A DNA stretch of 64,000 nt from Kitasatospora sp. NBC_01287 (GTDB lineage Bacteria > Actinomycetota > Actinomycetes > Streptomycetales > Streptomycetaceae), in NCBI RefSeq assembly GCF_026340565.1, contig NZ_JAPEPB010000001.1, positions 1,798,001-1,862,000 on the forward strand, given 5' to 3'. Of the stretch, positions 60,571 through 64,000 are shown in pieces. Each line of letters begins with the position of its first letter. The first letter of the stretch is position 1. A model generated the notes under the pieces. It was not told the origin of the DNA, made no database searches, and saw only the letters and a program-made list of their open reading frames with translations. Both the position numbers and the translations under genes were made by a program.

Positions 60571-61099
60571 ACTACAGGCGTTAAAAGCACGTTGTGAAGT
60601 ACTGCTGGAGATCCTGGACGTCCCGCGACCCATGGAGATCGAGGCTCTGTGCGCGTCGGTCGCCGAACAGCGCGGTCGGCCGCTGCGGTTGATCCCCATG
60701 CCGAGCACTGCGGGTGCACGAAGCTCGGTCTGCGGAATGTGGCTGTCGTTTCCGAACGCGGATCAGGTCTACTACACGCCGGTGACCAGTCCGTTGCACC
60801 AGACGCACATCATCCTGCACGAACTGGCCCATATGCTGTTGGACCATCAACAGAATTCCGCCGCGGCGCCGGCGGCCCTGAGCCAGCTCTTTCCCGACCT
60901 CGACCCGGCGATGGCCGCACGATTGCTGGCCCGAGGACGCTCGGAGGCCACCGACCGTCAGGAGCAGGAAGCCGAGCTGCTGGCCTCCCTGATGTGGCAG
61001 CGCTTCACCGCACCTCTGGTGGCCGGTGCCACGGCTTCACCCGAAGCTGCCGACACCCTCGCCCGGGTCATGGGTTCGTTCACCGGTCGGGAGGGGTGA
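60557..61099 (+). CDS. ImmA/IrrE-family metallopeptidase
   Basis: A 180-residue ImmA/IrrE-type peptidase with the zinc motif HELAHMLLDH (HEXXH) and a downstream acidic EQEAELLASLMWQRF helix that can supply the third ligand. Homologues cleave XRE-type repressors on signal (ImmA in ICEBs1, IrrE in Deinococcus). ATG at 60557 is inside the upstream regulator gene, so the two are coupled. It is followed seven bases later by a 7-TM membrane protein gene. Confidence 0.88.
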   Translation: MDHRELQALKARCEVLLEILDVPRPMEIEALCASVAEQRGRPLRLIPMPSTAGARSSVCGMWLSFPNADQVYYTPVTSPLHQTHIILHELAHMLLDHQQNSAAAPAALSQLFPDLDPAMAARLLARGRSEATDRQEQEAELLASLMWQRFTAPLVAGATASPEAADTLARVMGSFTGREG

Positions 61100-61106
61100 T
61101 CAGGCG

Positions 61107-62321
61107 ATGAGACCGTTCGATCTGGTGGTGGTGCCACCAGTCTGGCTGATCACTCTCTGGAAGCTCCGAGGGCTCCGCACGGCACCACTCCACAGTCGTG
61201 CGTTGTGGGCCATGTGGGCCTTGTGTGCGATATCGTTCACCATCGGCGTGCCTGATGTCCGCCGGATGATCGACAATCTCGTCGGAATGCCGAGCTTCGC
61301 CAACCTGCCCGTTGCCATCCTCTCGCTCTGTGCCGCGACGGCCTTCTTCGAGTTCCTGCGGGAAGTGACGGGAAGCACGCCAGGTCGGCTAGCTCGCGCA
61401 CGCTGGCCGCTCCTGGCCGCGTCCGCGATCGGCCTCACCATCACCTTCCTCGTACTCAAGCGCCCCGAGGACGACGCCGACCTGCTGACCGCTGATGTGA
61501 ACGCTCCACTTGCGGGCGTGTACTGGACGATCTTCCTGACCTACGTGTCGGGGGCCATCGGCGGCTGCGCCCGGCTGGTCCTGCGCTACGGTCGGCACGC
61601 CTCGCCGGGGCCGCTCCGCACCTCCATGAGATTCCTCAGCGGGACCTGCGGCTTCGGACTCCTCTACGTGGTCCACCGGTTGGCCTATGTGGTCGCCAAC
61701 GAGCTCGGCTGGCGCGGCCTGAACTCCTCGGCGGTCGTGGCCACCAGCCAGGTGCTACTGACGTGCGCTCTGCTCCTGTTCGTGTTGGGAATGACTTGGC
61801 CGAGCCTCGCCGAGCAGGCCCGCCGCTATCGGGCCCGGCGCGACGCCAGGACGATCCGCCCGCTATGGGAGCTGCTGCGGTCGGCGACACCCGAGGTGGT
61901 GCTGGCCCTTCCCGCCGAGCTTCAGCGCGATCCGGGGCTGGTGGTCTACCGCTATGTCATCGAGGTACGCGACAGCATCCTCGCCCTCGACGGCCACCTT
62001 CCGCCGCGGCGCCGAGCGGCGGCGGTGGAACTGCTGACCAAGGCCGGGCTGGCCGGGGAGGAGCTGGCGGTTGCGGTCGAGGCGGCTCTGCTGTGCTTCG
62101 CCGTCCGGGCGGAGCTGACCGGTGCACCGCCCCAGAACGCCGAGCAGACCCAGGTGGTGGGGATGGCGGACTTCGGCGCGGAGATCGCCTGGTTCCGGCG
62201 GGTCGCAGCCATGACGCACGAGCCGGCCGTCGCCTCGGCGGTCCGAACCCTGTGCCTGACCGCCGGCATCACCACCGATGATGGCCCGCCCGTTCCGGAA
62301 CCGGTCTCCTGGGCACCCTGA
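61107..62321 (+). CDS. Seven-TM membrane protein of the MAB_1171c family
   Basis: A 404-residue protein. About seven hydrophobic helices lie in the first ~230 residues (for example ALWAMWALCAISFTIGVPDV and SQVLLTCALLLFVLGMTWPS). A cytoplasmic domain of about 175 residues follows, with RDARTIRPLWELLRSATPEV and LVVYRYVIEVRDSILAL. This fits the actinobacterial MAB_1171c family, often annotated as a putative transporter with no proven substrate. ATG at 61107 follows GGGAGGGG. The layout (membrane part, then soluble part, after an XRE and an ImmA gene) also fits a sensor that signals to the protease. Confidence 0.8.
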   Translation: MRPFDLVVVPPVWLITLWKLRGLRTAPLHSRALWAMWALCAISFTIGVPDVRRMIDNLVGMPSFANLPVAILSLCAATAFFEFLREVTGSTPGRLARARWPLLAASAIGLTITFLVLKRPEDDADLLTADVNAPLAGVYWTIFLTYVSGAIGGCARLVLRYGRHASPGPLRTSMRFLSGTCGFGLLYVVHRLAYVVANELGWRGLNSSAVVATSQVLLTCALLLFVLGMTWPSLAEQARRYRARRDARTIRPLWELLRSATPEVVLALPAELQRDPGLVVYRYVIEVRDSILALDGHLPPRRRAAAVELLTKAGLAGEELAVAVEAALLCFAVRAELTGAPPQNAEQTQVVGMADFGAEIAWFRRVAAMTHEPAVASAVRTLCLTAGITTDDGPPVPEPVSWAP

Positions 62322-62332
62322 CAGATCAGGAT

Positions 62333-62376
62333 GATCGGCTCGCCGGGGCCGTGACGCGGGCCCCGGCGAGCCGATC
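62333..62376. terminator. Strong bidirectional terminator
   Basis: A perfect 18-bp stem (62333-62350 with 62359-62376) and an 8-base loop between the convergent membrane-protein and Rpf-like genes. Confidence 0.92.
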
Positions 62377-62382
62377 GGAGGC

Positions 62383-63591
62383 TCAGCCCTCGAACGCCGC
62401 GGCGGAGATGGAGCTGATGTGGCCGTTGCCGTCCAGCAGCGCGACGCCGGTCCAGGTGCCGTTGGTGTTGCGCTGGTTGTCGTACACCTTGCCGGCCGCC
62501 AGGGTCTGCACGTGCATGGTGCCGTCCGCCAGTCCGGCAGCCGAGACGCCGGTGATGTGGCCGTTGCCGTCCAGCAGCGCGACGCCGGCCCACGTGCCGT
62601 TGGTGTTGCGCTGGTTGTCGTACACCTGGCCGGCCGCCAAGGTCTGCACGTGCATGGTGCCGTCCGCCAACCCGGCGGCGGAGATCGCGCTGACCTGCCC
62701 ACCACCGTCCAGCAGCGCCGCACCGGTCCACGTGCCGTCAGGGTTGCGCTGGTCGTCGTACACCTTGCCGGCCGCCAAGGTCTGCACGTGCAGCGTCCCG
62801 TCGGTCAGACCCGCGGCGGAGATCGCGCTGACCTGCCCACCACCGTCCAGCAGCGCCGCACCGGTCCACGTGCCGTCAGGGTTGCGCTGGTCGTCGTACA
62901 CCTTGCCGGCCGCCAAGGTCTGCACGTGCATGGTGCCGTCCGCCAACCCGGCGGCGGAGATCGCGCTGACCTGCCCACCACCGTCCAGCAGCGCCGCACC
63001 GGTCCACGTGCCGTCAGGGTTGCGCTGGTCGTCATACACCTTGCCACCGGCCAGCGTGTCGACGTGGAACGTACCGTCGGTCAGCGCCGCGGTCGCGATC
63101 TGGGTGATCTGACCGTTGCCGTCCAACAGCGACACCCCACCCCAACTACCATCCGCGTTACGCTGGTTGTCGTACACATCGCCGTTCACCAACGTGTCCA
63201 CCCGCATCGGGAACGGGTCGGTGTGGTCGGCACCGAGAGCATACTGGCGGCCACAGTTGGGCCACCCACTCTGCTGGCCCTGAACAGCCAGCACCTTCTG
63301 GGCGATGATGATCTGCTGCGCCTCGGTGGCCAGGTTGGCAGTCGGCGCGTAATGCTGCCCGCCGTACGCGTTCCAGGTGGGGGCGTCGAACTGCAGGCCA
63401 CCGTAGTAGGTCACTCCGCCGAGCGTATCGACGATGCTCCAGTTCCCGCTGCTCTCACAGGACGCGACCTTCTCCCAGGTGCCGACAGAAGCCGCATACG
63501 CCGAGTCGGCCACAGCGGCGGTCCAGGAGAGTGCGGCGGCGGTGACAGCCAGGGCTACGGCAAGACGGCGTTTGCGAGGATACGTTGGCAA
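62383..63591 (-). CDS. Secreted Rpf-like transglycosylase with six C-terminal repeats
   Basis: A 402-residue secreted protein. A signal peptide (RKRR, hydrophobic core, AYA-A near residue 33) precedes a resuscitation-promoting-factor/transglycosylase-like domain: WEKVASCESSGNW with catalytic Glu46, YYGGLQFDAPTWNAYGG, then EAQQIIIAQKVL and GWPNCG. It should cleave peptidoglycan glycan strands. The rest is six 46-residue repeats built on DGTXHVQTLAAGKVYDXQRN, likely a beta-propeller or binding array. TTG at 63591 is the best start: GGAG eight bases upstream and no nearby ATG or GTG. Confidence 0.88.
   Translation of the reverse strand: MPTYPRKRRLAVALAVTAAALSWTAAVADSAYAASVGTWEKVASCESSGNWSIVDTLGGVTYYGGLQFDAPTWNAYGGQHYAPTANLATEAQQIIIAQKVLAVQGQQSGWPNCGRQYALGADHTDPFPMRVDTLVNGDVYDNQRNADGSWGGVSLLDGNGQITQIATAALTDGTFHVDTLAGGKVYDDQRNPDGTWTGAALLDGGGQVSAISAAGLADGTMHVQTLAAGKVYDDQRNPDGTWTGAALLDGGGQVSAISAAGLTDGTLHVQTLAAGKVYDDQRNPDGTWTGAALLDGGGQVSAISAAGLADGTMHVQTLAAGQVYDNQRNTNGTWAGVALLDGNGHITGVSAAGLADGTMHVQTLAAGKVYDNQRNTNGTWTGVALLDGNGHISSISAAAFEG
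62395..63207 (-). repeat. Six in-frame 138-bp repeats
   Basis: Each unit is 138 bp (46 codons). The central three copies are nearly identical, for example the ends at 62682 and 62820 align base for base. Units alternate between NTNGTW...LLDGNGH and NPDGTW...LLDGGGQ types, indicating expansion by duplication and gene conversion. Confidence 0.92.
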
Positions 63592-63622
63592 GGCTGTGAC
63601 TCCGGAGGTCGATGGGTCGGGG

Positions 63623-64000
63623 CTATTCGCCGAAGCCTGCGGCGGAGATGGAGCTGATGTGGCCGTTGCCGTCCAGCAGCGCGACGCCGGTCCAGGTGCC
63701 GTTGGTGTTGCGCTGGTTGTCGTACACCTTGCCGGCCGCCAGAGTCTGCACGTGCATGGTGCCGTCCGCCAGTCCGGCAGCCGAGACGCCGGTGATGTGG
63801 CCGTTGCCGTCCAGCAGCGCGACGCCGGCCCACGTGCCGTTGGTGTTGCGCTGGTTGTCGTACACCTGGCCGGCCGCCAAGGTCTGCACGTGCATGGTGC
63901 CGTCCGCCAACCCGGCGGCGGAGATCGCGCTGACCTGCCCACCACCGTCCAGCAGCGCCGCACCGGTCCACGTGCCGTCAGGGTTGCGCTGGTCGTCGTA
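63623..64000 (-). CDS. Second repeat protein, C-terminal part only (5' end outside window)
   Basis: The stop TAG is at 63623-63625, and the frame runs off the right edge. All visible sequence is the same 46-residue repeat (DGTMHVQTLAAGQVYDNQRN, then GTWAGVALLDGNGHITGV). Positions 63641-64000 match 62402-62761 with one difference noticed. It is therefore a tandem paralogue of the Rpf-like gene or shares its C-terminal array. Whether it also has an Rpf domain cannot be seen. Confidence 0.85.
   Translation of the reverse strand, partial: YDDQRNPDGTWTGAALLDGGGQVSAISAAGLADGTMHVQTLAAGQVYDNQRNTNGTWAGVALLDGNGHITGVSAAGLADGTMHVQTLAAGKVYDNQRNTNGTWTGVALLDGNGHISSISAAGFGE

Noticed and set aside
62395..63207. 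CRISPR-like or satellite array
   Set aside because: The 138-bp units are in frame, code for a regular 46-residue repeat and belong to a secreted protein.

Overview
The window is a 64 kb stretch of very GC-rich actinobacterial DNA, most likely from a Streptomyces or Kitasatospora chromosome. The evidence is strong G/C bias at third codon positions, a four-gene conservon (cvnABCD), a DasR-type operator before a secreted chitinase, a DtxR/DmdR-type iron box, leaderless promoters of the TANNNT-N6/7-start type, and a TTA codon at the start of an exporter gene. No rRNA, tRNA or CRISPR array was seen.

Layout. 1-3.2 kb: a sulfur-scavenging module with a sulfonate-type binding lipoprotein, a DszB-like desulfinase homologue and a divergent IclR regulator. 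3.3-8.8 kb: an orphan winged-helix regulator and the conservon. 9.2-16.3 kb: long-chain acyl-CoA synthetase, chitinase, secreted SGNH hydrolase, VOC and Nudix proteins, and an unknown protein. 16.6-21.6 kb: sbcD-sbcC, a zinc-ribbon protein and a YjbQ-family protein. 21.7-30.8 kb: a small protein, two GT2 glycosyltransferases, PlsC-type acyltransferase, ABC exporter, SDR and MMPL transporter. 31-35.4 kb: a Baeyer-Villiger monooxygenase / alpha-beta hydrolase / SDR operon divergent from a MerR regulator. 35.5-39.1 kb: MFS transporter, a frameshifted NmrA-type gene with a divergent MarR, and an inositol-monophosphatase-family protein.

39.2-41.2 kb holds a cyclodipeptide synthase with a P450 that closely resembles mycobacterial CYP121. 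This is a mycocyclosin-like pair, but in both enzymes residues known to matter in the family are substituted. 42-45.1 kb: diaminobutyrate aminotransferase and decarboxylase under an iron box. 45.2-49.6 kb: a methyltransferase fragment, a HAD phosphatase, and an LLM flavin oxidoreductase/MFS operon divergent from a SnoaL-like gene. 49.8-56.1 kb: orphan response regulator, unknown protein, Rnl5-type RNA ligase and modABC. 56.1-60 kb is an island-like region: a broken IS256-family element, then a Fic toxin whose coupled partner appears to fuse a DNA-binding domain to a VbhA-like inhibitory motif. 60-62.3 kb: a three-gene XRE / ImmA-IrrE protease / 7-TM membrane protein operon. 62.4-64 kb: two tandem, nearly identical C-terminal repeat regions, one belonging to a resuscitation-promoting-factor-like secreted protein and one running off the window edge.

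The most unusual sequence-level pattern is that at least nine unrelated genes have a short tandem duplication that spans their stop codon. Unit lengths range from 8 to 30 bp, and the result is arrays of extra stop codons just downstream. No standard feature type explains this.
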